Part shown: piece by piece, positions 10,501 through 20,460 of the stretch
Layout of the letters: each line of letters opens with the position of its first letter
Numbering within the stretch: position 1 is the first letter of the stretch
Assembly (NCBI RefSeq): GCF_037392515.1
Contig: NC_090280.1
Coordinates: 22,945,118 to 23,009,117, forward strand
From: Haliotis asinina
Taxonomy: Eukaryota; Mollusca; Gastropoda; Lepetellida; Haliotidae
Length of the DNA stretch: 64,000 nt
Reading direction: 5' to 3'
The notes under the pieces: generated by a model
Told to the model about the DNA's origin: nothing
Seen by the model: the letters and a program-made list of their open reading frames with translations, nothing else
Databases searched by the model: none
Translations under genes and position numbers: made by a program

Positions 10501-13500
10501 GTAGAACGACATGTTTATAGAACAACATGTTTGTACAACGACATGTTTGTAGAACAAACGCAACCTGAGTAACACCAGTGTCTTCAAGCATGAATGTCGA
10601 TTAAAACTAGTGTCCTGGAGCCAATGTAAACATAAACTTGGAAACTGAAATCCATTAAACATGTAAATTTGTGCACTCTGTTGATATATATCCTCTTCAA
10701 GCATCATCTTGAAGGTTCCATACAGAATTACTTTAGAAACGCGAGTATCATATTATCATTCATTATGGAGGATGCAAAACGAACAGAAACTGTGCTCAAA
10801 TTAATCTGACTTTCACAGATCAGTCTCCAGACGGTACGATAGCGATTACGTCAGCAAGGGCTGCGTGCGCATAAGTATTCTATTCACTGACGAGTCCTGA
10901 TTTCATCTCAGTCATGCGTATACAAGGATCAGAGTGACGTGGACAGCGTAACGGTGATTGTTGAGTTCAGCAGCGTTGAGGGAAGCGTATTACTAATGAT
11001 TTGTTGAGAGACTGATAGTCATGACAGGACACGTGTGGACGTCTGCCGTAGTCGAGTTACAGCTCAAAATGATACTTACTGAGAACAAGAGTCGTTCCTG
11101 CTCCCAGCATGGCGCCAGATCAACGTCTTCACATTTTGCAGGAGGATTATGCAAATGACGGTCAAAACCGTTACTGACATTGGCTCTGTGAAAGTTTTGA
11201 GCGCGTTTGGAAATAAATTTGATCCCTTCAACGTTATCGTTAATTCAACTTTGCACTGACTACTTTTGTTTTTTCTTGTGTTTCAACCCTGATTGACAAT
11301 TTCAGTGTCAAGAGGGACAAGTTCTTTTCTTCGTTCAACGTCTTATCCCAATGGTGCGTTTCTAAAGTAGTTCAGTATACTTCACAGTCTCCTCTCACAA
11401 TCTGTCCTCTTTCAAACTCTTCCTTAAAGACGGTCTCAGATTCCATTTCCCCACAAGAGACTTGGTTTTCTTCCTTGATGAATATTCACCATCAAGGACA
11501 CTTTTACATTCAATCAAGATACACCACAGACACGTCACAAATCACACCTAGAGAGAATCACTTAATATAGGTAGGACAAAAATTATCATTTCCTTGAAAA
11601 TGTATCACATGTCAGTATGAAGTGAAATAATTATCAGCTAGCTTTCTACTGAGTATGGGTGGAAATAGACATCAGACGCTACATACCAAAGTATTCTTAC
11701 ATGTTTTGCAGACAAAGAAGAGGCATGAAATCAATACTTATTAGTACTGCTTAACATTTCTATAGGTGCATAGATGTATATGAGTTGTGGGGTAAAACTG
11801 TTTAAAGTACTACTCTGGTAACTATCTGATCCCCCATCCCCACCTTCCTAACCAGCGCGTCGTTTTCCCAGACTGTCATACATTATTCACTACATATAAG
11901 AAAGTGCAAAGGGATAACTTACTGACGATGCACTGAACACATACACACGCACACACGCACACACGCACACACGCACACTAGCACACACGCACTCACGCAC
12001 ACGCACAAGCATCCACTCAACACGCTATTAAGTGAGATCGGTATATGTAATTACTGAACCAAAGTGTTTGTGAGTTCTAGTCATTCACTGTCACATCACA
12101 CCGTTTTACCTCCACGTCTCTGTTTTCTACAAACAACAACCATGACGACGACAGTGATGATCACGATCAGGATGGAGCAGACAGCAGTCACTGGGACGAT
12201 GGAAACGACACCAGATTCATTAAGCTCACGTGCTGAAACATTTAATATGGACAATATTCAGTTTAACATTGTATAATCCTGTTTACCTTTCAGAAACAAA
12301 TAACATCCAAGATATGTTGCTTTGTTTAAGGTACATGATGTGAGTGAGTAAATGAGTGGAGTTTTATATCACTTATAACCCAGAAACATCACCCCTCTTA
12401 AGAAGATTTTAATTAGGTTCATGGCATGTCAACCGGGTTGACCCTTCCGATGTTCATCTAAAATGACACTTTCCAACTGCAATATAACCAGTTGCGTTCT
12501 CGATACAACACCCATCGATCCATCTTCATAGAGGGATCCAATAATAATGGTCAAGTTACCAGTGCTACTGTCATTGCATCAATTTGAAGGAAGTAAAAAC
12601 TTTATTACATATCTCATGCAAATATAATCTTGAATTTTACATATTCTGTCACAAAGCATGTTTCCGGAATCTGTGGAGGCCTTACTGAAGACCTCTAGTG
12701 TCAGGTTGCGTGATGCACTCCCATGGTTGTTGTTGACGTGACACGTGTACTGTCCAGACACAGACACATCTATAGCTGGTATAGACAACACAGCCTTCCT
12801 GTGTCCTGTAATCACCATCTGTCTGGATGTGTCCCACCAGGTTACAGTGCAGGCAGGGTTACAGTCAGCAGAACATCTCACTGTTACAGGTTTCCCTTCT
12901 TCTACCTCCAGATTGTCCCTTGTGCCGTCAAACTGTATCTGGTCAGGTCCATCTGCAAAGCATGTGATATAATCAGAAATAATAATTTGATAACTTGATA
13001 TTTTCTTCTATCATACCAATACCACTGTATATCAATTTCACTTGAATTAATTTTTCATCAACTTTCGGTTTAGACTTTTGAAGTTGGTTAGGTTTTATTT
13101 TTTACTCAATGCCTATTCTACTTTTAGTGTTGATCACATCTACATCTGCTAGCCTTGTCGAGTCTAGGCTCACCAATATAAGACTCCCAGTTTCAAAGAT
13201 CTTACTGTTGTCACGAAAATATTACACTCAAATGCAAACGACGACACATGACGCACATTCTGTTTTTGTTCCTCTAAGTCATACGTGTACGTATCAGTCA
13301 GGTATTCCGACTGGATGGTCGACCGCGACTGCAGCAGGGGAAACGTCCAATGTTTTGTTTGTACGAGCTGGATAGCCGCTCAACTGTGATTTTGTTAACA
13401 GTGGGAATCTACAGTCAACTGTATTTTGTATGTACACGTCCGATATTGTCATTTTTATGCTCCGCCTGACCAACGTTGACAGTTCGATTCATGTATTATC

Positions 13501-16157
13501 TTGACGTTCCTGTATATCTCATCTGATGCCCTTACGATTATATCTCTAATGATCAGTGCCTGTACCAGATATTGTCAACGTTTCATGCATTTTACCGTAT
13601 TCTTAATTGTAAACCCAATATTGTCACGATTTTAAAAAGAAGCGTTTTTGAGGACAAAAGCCCCATGAGTGAGTGAGTGAATAGGTTGAGTTTTACGCCG
13701 CACTCAGCAATATTCCAGCTATATAGCAGCGGCCTATAAATAATCGAGTCTGGACCAGACAATCCAGTGATTAATAACATGACCATCGATCTGCGCAAAT
13801 GGGAACCGATGACATGTGTCAACCAAGTCAGCGAGCCTGACCACCCCATTCCGTTAGTCGCGTCCTACGACAAGCAGAGTCGCCTTTTATGGCAAGCATA
13901 GGTTGCTGAAGGCCTATTCTACCCCGGGACCTTTACGGGTACTCGTCGATAAATCACTGTAGATTATTTTTCCCATAATTTTCTTGCATCTGTGCATGGT
14001 CAGAGTTTTCAGGGTCAAATCACACACTCCTGACTGAAAATTGTAGACATGAAATTTTCATGCCATACTTTCAATCGCTTTGATCTGATTCAGTACATAT
14101 TATGTATTGTTAGTTTTGTGTTGATCTTTCGTATTTCAGCTGAGTGGCCCGTGCCCGTTTTTTGCTCATTTAAAATATATGTCCAGGTGAGAAACAATGA
14201 CATGACATAATTTTAAAGTGTTCGTGTATATTGGACATAACACCTGACACCGCTTGCCTTTGAAGCTGAAAGCCTTCACCACAGATTCTGGCTGTGTTCT
14301 CTTCCGAAAGTTCTATATCAACGGACGCCAGTAATGCCTTTTTGTTAGCGCTATGAGTAAACATGGTGTGGAGTTTGGAGCTATATAAATTGACACATTA
14401 TTGTGTAGCTGTCATTAAGTCCTATCAGAACCACAAAGGTACTATCATAATAATGATTCAGAACATAACGGTTCTATGTAAGTTGTATGCTAAGCTGCAT
14501 AGATATGCGAGGTTCCTGTACCGTAAACAAAGGTACGTTCTTACTCACAGAGGACATCCAGTACATGTTCGTGACTCCAGTCAGACTCCAGCCCCTCCTC
14601 CACAGCCTGGCAGCTGTAGGTGTCTCCCTGGTTCTCTCCGCTGACCTGGGTTATTGTCAAGTTATCTCCACCTGTTGGAGACTCATCACCAGATTCTAGG
14701 AGGGTCCTGTCCCTCCTCCAGATGTAGGTCATGGTCAGTTGGGGGTGGTCCGGGGGCAGACTCCGGGACGAGGAGTTGGAGCATGTGAGGGTGACATTCT
14801 CACCTGATACAGGTGAGGCAGGTCCGGTGATGGTAGGTGTGGTTGGCCTCTCTGTGAAAAAAATTTAACAGCTTCGCCGAGACCTTAACACCAGTACTAA
14901 TCAACATGGTTTTACGAAATGTGTGAAAAACATTTTAAAATATGAATCCACTGAGACATAATGAACTAAATGAACTGAATGAACTAAATGCTCTGACACT
15001 TTTATTAATGACGTATTCACCTTTATTGTCAATCAAATAAGCGCCAGCGACACGCTAATACTCCTAATCGGTTTGTTGATTAAATGTTCTACACAGCATT
15101 TAATCAGTTGGCTGGACTAATCCCAAGGTGCGGCGTAAAAATGACATTAGATATGCTCGTTGTTGTTACCTTGACTGGCGCTCGGGATTATAGCAACAAG
15201 ACAGGTGGATTCGGATATACTGCGAGTGAGTAGTTGGTTGGACTGTTGTTAACACGTAAGAACATTCCATATATATATATATATGGCTGCGATCTGTAAA
15301 TAATCAAGTTTGGACCGGACAATCCCGTGACCAGCATCATGAGCATACATCTACGCAATTGGGATACGATGACATGTGTCAACCAAGTCAGCGAGTCTGA
15401 CTACCCAATCCCATTAGTCGTCTCGTGCGACAAGCAAGGGGTAAAGAAGACCAATTCTAACCCGGATCTTCACGGGTATACTGTGAGTAGGCTTGCCATG
15501 TGTAACTCGACAAAAGCACATGCATGCACACGCACGTACACACACACGAGTCTTTATATATGGTTAATTACGTTTTAGTTTAGACGCATTCTTTTAGTTA
15601 TCTACCGTTCCACTCAGTACTCACGTGCTACAACGAGGACATGTCTACATCCAGGAACATTCTCTCCACTGCTTCCCTGACAGTAGTAAGTACCAGCGTC
15701 CTGTACAGTAACATTGTAGATGGTAAACCTCAGCTGTCCGTTCTGTGATGGTGAGTCCTCCCCGGTGTATCGTATCCTGGTAATGTAGCCAGTGTGACTG
15801 TTGTTGAATACCCGTACACGGTGTGTCTTGGGCTGGACCAGTAACAGTATCTTAGATACAGAACCATTCCCCGCTACAAAATACTGGAAGCTGACATTTT
15901 CTGGGTTCATGGCCATGGTAACATCTTCACCAGCACGTGTAACAGTGTATGGGTATCCAATTGTCATGGACACTAGAGCTGTATACGAAAAGGTAATTAG
16001 AATCAGAACTCAACAACACTAGATACAGACGTTAGACATTGCGTAAGATTAAAGTGAAAAGCAACTTAATCAGAGATTCAATATATATTTCAGTTTTCGA
16101 AAACAGATACATACCAAACCCACATAGTGCTACGGACACAATGGAACCCAGAAACAT
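7383..16157 (-). CDS. R1: Ig-superfamily transmembrane receptor gene (complete, 11 exons, two TM exons)
   Basis: Predicted type I membrane receptor. Exon order on the minus strand: leader 16115-16157, V-like Ig 15625-15978, Ig2 14549-14851, Ig3 12686-12952, TM1 12110-12232, m1 10358-10379, tail T 9929-9980, m2 9567-9588, TM2 8496-8612, m16 7910-7925, terminal 7383-7566. Every proposed exon has AG and GT borders. Leader through TM exons are all phase 1. Joining all but TM2 gives 1386 nt (461 aa plus stop); leader-V-Ig2-Ig3-TM2-m16-terminal gives 1284 nt (427 aa plus stop). The ectodomain has N-glycosylation sequons in each domain type. The tails carry YEEI, YLTV and DYERLL, which in other families bind SH2 domains or sorting adaptors. 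The ligand is unknown and no named family was recognised. The domain calls are firm; which small exons are used together is inference. Confidence 0.75.
7910..7925 (-). CDS. R1 micro-exon m16
   Basis: 16 nt between a strong acceptor (TTTTGTTTTACTTGCAG) and a GTACAC donor. Phase 1 in and phase 2 out, adding about five residues (ENQDN). It is needed to join either TM exon to the terminal exon in frame. It is identical in R2 and R3. Confidence 0.5.
7950..8098 (-). repeat. tRNA-derived SINE in the R1 intron
   Basis: The minus strand has a perfect B box (GGTTCGATTCC) and an A-box-like TAGGCCAGTGG about 40 bases upstream, so the head is tRNA-derived. Equivalent heads lie near 27004-27063 and 45752-45812. 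Confidence 0.6.
8496..8612 (-). CDS. R1 second transmembrane exon (TM2)
   Basis: 117 nt, phase 1 both ends, acceptor CTTGTATCAG, donor GTACAA. Encodes GDANVDDIVPIVAVYSI followed by a Val/Ala-rich membrane span and CRDVK. It aligns with TM1 (shared xxIVPxxAVxSI start and VxVC end), so the two are duplicated exons. Splicing from here to m16 and then the terminal exon stays in frame. Confidence 0.75.
9310..9480 (-). repeat. SINE-like fragment in the R1 intron
   Basis: Partial copy of the ACTC-tailed family (taacgccacactcaacaa ... cgatcccgttcgtcagc), between m2 and TM2. Paralogous at 28300-28445 and 47330-47515. Confidence 0.5.
9567..9588 (-). CDS. R1 micro-exon m2
   Basis: 22 nt with an acceptor (AAACTTTCAG) and a perfect GTGAGT donor. 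In phase 0 it reads REDVLVI and exits in phase 1, which fits T upstream and m16 or TM2 downstream. R3 has IKDVLVI. The small size makes this tentative, but borders and length are kept in all three genes. Confidence 0.5.
9929..9980 (-). CDS. R1 tail exon T with YEEI motif
   Basis: 52 nt after a strong acceptor (TTTCCTTCCCCCAG). Only phase 2 is open, giving VVTYTRDADTGGGYEEI. The donor is probably ATA|GTAGGT (phase 0). pYEEI is the classic optimal ligand of Src-family SH2 domains, so this is a candidate signalling tail. Alternatives are a donor four bases further on, or read-through to a nearby stop as a terminal exon. Confidence 0.65.
10358..10379 (-). CDS. R1 micro-exon m1
   Basis: 22 nt with acceptor TTATTTGTTTCAG and a GTGAGT donor. 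It must run phase 1 to phase 2 to link TM1 to T. Its sequence resembles m2 (both end in ATCG before GTGAGT), which suggests a duplicated micro-exon, although the two would then be read in different frames. Confidence 0.45.
11938..12010. repeat. (CACACG)n simple repeat
   Basis: acacacgcacacacgcac run just beyond TM1 on its intron side. Equivalent runs at 31200-31266 and 49828-49880. Confidence 0.85.
12110..12232 (-). CDS. R1 first transmembrane exon (TM1)
   Basis: 123 nt, phase 1 both ends, acceptor AAATGTTTCAG, donor GTAAAA. Encodes a short stalk (RELNESGVVSIVPVTAV), a membrane span rich in Ile and Val, and a basic stop-transfer end CRKQRRG. This fixes the orientation as type I, with the Ig domains outside. 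Confidence 0.85.
12344..12575 (-). repeat. Second short dispersed repeat family in the R1 intron
   Basis: Begins gtgagtgagtaaatgagtgg and continues gttttatatcacttataac. Same architecture as the ACTC-tailed SINE but a different body. Copies at 31722-31965 and, doubled, at 50360-50760. Confidence 0.5.
12686..12952 (-). CDS. R1 Ig domain 3 exon
   Basis: 267 nt, phase 1 both ends. Encodes EVEEGKPVTVRCSADCNPAC, then TVTWW, AIDVSVSGQYTCHV and the closing NLTLEVF. The B-strand Cys (VRC), C-strand Trp and F-strand Cys (YTC) of an I- or C2-type Ig domain are all present, plus an extra C-x3-C. Joins Ig2 through a Tyr-Gly-Pro-Asp linker of the kind seen between Ig domains of many adhesion receptors. 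Confidence 0.9.
13667..13945 (-). repeat. Full-length ACTC-tailed SINE in the R1 intron
   Basis: Between the Ig3 and Ig2 exons. It starts (as its tail) with gtgagtgagtga and ends tgaaggcctattctacccc. The R2 counterpart is at 33047-33330. R3 has a satellite in this intron instead. Confidence 0.75.
14549..14851 (-). CDS. R1 Ig domain 2 exon
   Basis: 303 nt, phase 1 both ends, donor GTGAGT. Reads RPTTPTITGPASPVSGENVT, LTC, TMTYIWRRDRTLLESGDESP and NQGDTYSCQAVEEGLESDW. The B-strand Cys, C-strand Trp and F-strand Cys are present, so this is a complete Ig domain with a Thr/Pro-rich hinge at its start. Confidence 0.9.
15225..15490 (-). repeat. SINE-like copy between V and Ig2 of R1
   Basis: Body of the ACTC-tailed family (gacatgtgtcaaccaagtca) with an (AT)n stretch. 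Counterpart at 34845-35080. Confidence 0.65.
15625..15978 (-). CDS. R1 V-like Ig exon
   Basis: 354 nt, phase 1 both ends, acceptor TTCGTATACAG, donor GTGAGT. Reads YPYTVTRAGEDVTMAMNPEN, GNGSVSKILLL, then RFTIYNVTVQDAGTYYCQG and GCRHVLVVA. The D-A-G-T-Y-Y-C signature is V-set. The expected B-strand Cys after GEDVT is absent (Met/Asn), and a second Cys lies ten residues after the F-strand Cys. Sequons NVS, NGS, NNS and NVT are present. Confidence 0.9.
16115..16157 (-). CDS. R1 leader exon (MFLG class)
   Basis: 43 nt, ATG to GTATGT donor, phase 1. MFLGSIVSVALCGF is a short signal peptide completed by the first residues of the V exon. Same length as the R2 and R4 leaders. The ATG was chosen because it lies 43 nt from the donor in R1, R2 and R4. 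Confidence 0.75.
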
Positions 16158-16322
16158 TGTCACTACTACGGTGAGCAGAAACTGACAGATACAGTCTCTG
16201 ATATAATGCGTCACATAATGTAGTTTCACTAAGCAATATTTCCTGATAAACATTTCCCGGTGAACCTCACGTTGTGCGACGATATTTCACTGTGAATGAT
16301 ATACGTTTTGTTGTGAATATGT

Positions 16323-16610
16323 CCTCCATCAACGCCCACATGGATACAATGTGTCAAACCCATCTCTGGTGATCACCCACTCACGCACAGATTCAACCAC
16401 TCACTCACTCACCCACTGATTTACCCACTCACTCACCATTCACCCACTCACGGATTCATCCACTCACTCACCCACCGATTCAACTACTCACCAAATCACC
16501 CACTCACTCATTCACCTACCCATTCACCCACCCATATTTACCTACCCAAACACTCACTCACCAACCCACCTATTCACACACCCATTCACCCACTGATTCA
16601 CCAATCAGTT
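16323..16610 (+). repeat. SINE 3' end with expanded (CACTCACC)n tail
   Basis: cccacatggatacaatgtgt followed by a long degenerate run of cactcaccca. The first part matches the 3' half of an abalone SINE as I remember it. The tail looks like its ACTC tail grown into a simple repeat. Counterpart at 35897-36150. Confidence 0.6.
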
Positions 16611-16949
16611 TTACTGCTTGTACGGAAAAGTACTGTGTTTGACTCGGGGTATCGCTACAAGTGATACCTATTTAAAATATTGATAATCTGTCTACAAATC
16701 TGACATGACGCGATAACGCTAAATATAATTTCGCTGACAAATGAGTATTAAATGTTAAAATCTCAGTGCTTACAAAAGCATATTTTCACCTCCTCCACAG
16801 CATGACTGCTTAATTTGAATACACCTCTCTACCCAAACACCACTGCAACCCAACCACTCACACCAAGATTCACCCTCTCGTGAACTGTCAAGAGTAATAT
16901 TCCCTCTATCAAACATTTACTATTTGACCAGCCACGTCTTTCTCCTCTC

Positions 16950-17640
16950 ACGTACACACATACAAAATATAATGCAGTACGAATATGGCAGTTAGCGTTT
17001 TGATGTGAAGAATGAAACACCACTCCGAAATTTTGATAGCAAGTGTAAACCAGCGGGGGAGGGAAAATCCCAGGGATATAGAAACGAGTTCCGTACTTCC
17101 GTAAACTTTGTGCGAAGCAGATCTCCTGAACTATTTGTGATAGCTTGGTACACATGTCAAACATGATCCCAAGATGTGTGTTTTCGGGGTTAGACCCAGA
17201 TATGGTTTCATATGGTTTCCCCGTTTGGAAATGACTTAGCCTGTGATTAAGGGGATGTCAACTTGTTCAGAGCAGATCTCGTAGCTAGCTTCGTAGAACT
17301 TGGAACACATGCCAAGCATAATTGATCCCTTTCGGGGATTAGACCCGGACATGAATTTTTTATAGGTTTCCATGTCCTTTGCAGATCACCCAAACGTTTG
17401 CTTTATCAAACGTGGTACACATGTTCGCTTTGTTCACCATGATCCCTAGATGTGTCTTTCGGGTGTTGCACCAGTGTGTGAAATTTGTTTGTTATTTTTT
17501 GTTTGTTTGGTTGGTTGGGGTTTTTTTCTTTGTTACCTTGAGAAGACGTTTGACATTGAAATTGGAACAGAACCTTAAAACTGTTCACTATTACTTCACC
17601 AAACTTGGCATATGGATAGGCCTGGTGGTATAGTGACGCC
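16950..17640. repeat. Degenerate tandem repeat with ggggttagaccc core
   Basis: Three imperfect blocks, each containing a cggggttagacccagaca-like core followed by ggtttcc. Counterpart at 36500-37140. Not coding as far as I can see. Confidence 0.4.
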
Positions 17641-19384
17641 TTCTTTTAGGTTTGGATATGTGAATAAAATATTTTGGGCGTTTAGATGGCAACAACTTCG
17701 ACCTCGACTGACTTTGGTGGTAGTGTTCTTTCTAGGAGCACAACTGTAAAACCTTACAAGCCTCCCACTCTACCATATGCACAGCAAAACACTGGCATAC
17801 AGTTGCGGGGGATATTGATGACTTTTGTCTTAATGGTTCGTTCCTATTGACAGCAGGGTGATTATTTAGAGAGATATTCAATCTACACACCTCAAGGAAT
17901 ATACAAATATTCCTTATAAACCTCATTGCAAAATGCCTGCGATAGTTGTGATCATATTCTGTCCTTCACTTGATAAAGGGAAGGAAGTAGCCCAGAAAAG
18001 TCGTGTTGTAAATAATAAAGACGTTGTAAATCCATACACGATGCAGTGGTTTGTCAGAAAGCTTCTCCACAGTGACCGACTCCTGCTAGACTTGGTGAAG
18101 GATTTCACTTGATGTACATCACTGTACTGTCGATCATCACTGTACATCACCATCAACAAAACCTTCAAACTTCAAACCTTGGCACACAGAGAATAGCTGT
18201 GGAATTCCTTGTTTTCGTTTTGAGTCTCGACATGCATCATCAGAGGATCATCACATAAATACATATGTGCAAAAGTACACAATAAGATTCTGCCATGAAG
18301 AGCCTCCACATTAATCAAAACCCGGCCTTCCGAATTGATTGGCATACACAAAGGATTAACAGACTTAGAAGCGTTAGAATGGAAAATTCTAAAACAGTGA
18401 ATCACCATGTTTGAAAGGTATTTTTGACTAATAAGAATAAAGGAAACAGCTGTATGTGCTGCACTGCAACATGGCCATTACAGACAGTAACACCGGTGAT
18501 TTATGGATTAAGCACGAGCCAAAGTGAGTGAATGTGTTGCAATATGGAAAGAACTAGATGACATTGAAAACTCAGTATCTGAAAAAGTTAATACAGCGTC
18601 TACAAGTACAGTTAAGTTCTGTCTGAAGTGTTGCCAAAACCTTAGTGAAACGACACTTTGAAATGAAAAGTCAAGGGCTGTTTGAGTATAGGTAGGTTCG
18701 ATTCTCCTCCTATGAAAACTTGTTGAAGTATGTTGCATTTTTGGCATTCATGCCATAAATGGTACATTATGTGACCAGTTTATATGCTTTGCTTATAATA
18801 GTCTCAGTGCTGTTGCCTATGTTAGGTTCTTCCTCGTTGCTTCCCTTCATCATACACTTTAACTCATGTCACTTGCTCGTCTCATGCACAGTCAAGCTCC
18901 CCACATCGCTCTTTGACACACATTCACCTCTAACAGCAATACACATGAGGATAAACCGGACAAATGGACAAAATACATGTGGCACGAGGGTGAAAATAGT
19001 GCATTCTTTACAAACATTAGGTTACACTTTCACACTGGTAGCTCTTTTTCCGAAAGCAGCTGATTACACAAAAACATACATGATGGTACATTTGCTTTAA
19101 CAAATGAGAACACAACCGGTGTGGTGGGATTAGGAATTCAAAATATAAAGCATGAGAAATATGCGGCACTCAGAGCTCAAAGAGATCACAATGAAGAAAG
19201 ACAGTTACGAACACTCTTCAAATATACTTTCAAATCCAAAACACATTCACAAGCTCTAACCCTAAATTACTTTGGGAAACATTTTCAACTAATATCGCAG
19301 TTGCTACGGTTGATAAATTGGTATAAGAAGGTATAAGAAATATCCTTCGAAATATCAAAATATTACACAGACAAGTCTAAAATA

Positions 19385-19640
19385 CTGCGAGTGAGTAGTT
19401 GGTTGCATTGCTGTTAACACTTAACAACATTCTATATATATGTCGGCGATCTCTAAATAATCGAGTCTGGACCAGACGATCCGATGATCAGCACCATGAG
19501 CATACATATACGCAATTGGGATACGATGACATGTGTCAACCAAGTCAGAGAGCCTGACTACCCGATCCCGTTAGTCGCCTCTTACGACAAGCAAGGGGTA
19601 ATGAAGACCAATTCCCGCCCTGATCTTCACATGTATACTT
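19385..19640 (-). repeat. SINE-like copy beside cassette L1
   Basis: ACTC-family body (gacatgtgtcaaccaagtca) next to a CACACG run near 19665-19705. Counterpart at 38915-39145. Confidence 0.6.
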
Positions 19641-19771
19641 CCATCTTTAACTCCACAAAAGCACACGCATGCACACGCATACACACGCACGTACACACAC
19701 ACGTATGGTTAATTACGTTTTAGTTTAGGCTCATTCATTTACTTATATACCGTTCTGTTAACTCCACTCAC

Positions 19772-20120
19772 GTGCCACAACGGGGACCTGTCTACATCCA
19801 CTAACTTCCTGTCCATTGGTTCCTTGGCAGTAGTAAGTACCAGCGTCCTGTACAGTAACATTGTAGATGGTAACCCACAGCTGTCCGATCTGTGATGGTG
19901 AGTTCTCCCCGGTGTATCTGATCCTGGTCCTGTAGCCGACTACTGCTGAGTACCCCTACACGGTGTGACTTGGGCTGGACCAGTAACAGTATCTTAGATA
20001 CCGAACCATTTACCCATACATAATATACTAAGCTGACATTGTCTGGGTTCATGGTCATGTTAACATCTTCACCAACACGTGTAACAGTGTATGGGTATCC
20101 AATTGTCATGGAGACTAGAG
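19772..20120 (-). pseudogene. V-like exon of orphan cassette L1 (frameshifted)
   Basis: Acceptor and GTGAGT donor are intact and the exon reads YPYTVTRVGEDVNMTMNPDN and YYVWVNGSVSKILLL normally. It then loses two bases near the D/E-strand (after VGVLSSS), so the frame is lost. The exon is 349 nt, not a multiple of 3. Its nearest leader is at 20385-20460. No Ig2 exon lies between it and R1, so it could only ever have spliced into R1's Ig2. Confidence 0.8.
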
Positions 20121-20384
20121 CTGCACTCAAAACAAATATTACTCCTGAAAACAAGGCTGACATAAATATTCAAGCACATTATTTAAGCCCGCTCAATATA
20201 TTACAAGTTGACAGATACATGGCACGTATACAGGCAAGCAAACGATATGTAAACCAGAAATTAAGGCGTCAAACTATCTAGTTTCTCTGAATAATATTTT
20301 ATTAGAGAAAACTGGTCACTTATAAAAAGTCATGTAAAGCTCATGTAATTCAAATAATGTTCTTCTCAGCTGACAGGTACATGC

Positions 20385-20460
20385 CGCACGCATGTAAGCC
20401 CCAAAACAGAATGTAAGCCAAAGACCTAACTACTAGCGTGGTAAATTCATACTGACACAT
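20385..20460 (-). pseudogene. Leader exon of cassette L1 (MCQYEF class, GC donor)
   Basis: Same 76-nt leader as in the other cassettes (MCQYEFTTLVVRSLAYILF). Its donor is GCATGT where the other copies have GTATGT. GC donors can work, but together with the frameshifted V exon this looks like decay. Confidence 0.65.

Larger units (their letters stand above)
16158..19384. other. Region between R1 and cassette L1: no recognised gene
   Basis: Starts with the R1 promoter side, then a SINE 3' piece near 16323-16375 that runs into a long CACTC-rich tail. After that come a degenerate tandem repeat (16950-17640) and an AT-rich block near 17700-19340 that aligns with 37200-38860. Frames in the last block on either strand are open in places, but I recognise no domain. 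Confidence 0.5.

Noticed and set aside
11090-11125. Possible alternative first exon (ATG CTG GGA GCA GGA then a GTAAGT donor) in R1, with versions near 30355 and 49020
   Set aside because: Attractive donor and hydrophobic start, but it lies between TM1 and m1, has no supported promoter, and would give a product without an ectodomain. Evidence too thin.
16829-17164. 111-codon minus-strand frame
   Set aside because: Lies partly in the degenerate tandem repeat and breaks in the unit-2 copy at 36293-36687.
18759-19336. Plus-strand frames of 113 and 71 codons, with relatives near 38338 and 38640
   Set aside because: Start and residues change freely between units, no domain is recognisable, and no splice-linked exons were found.
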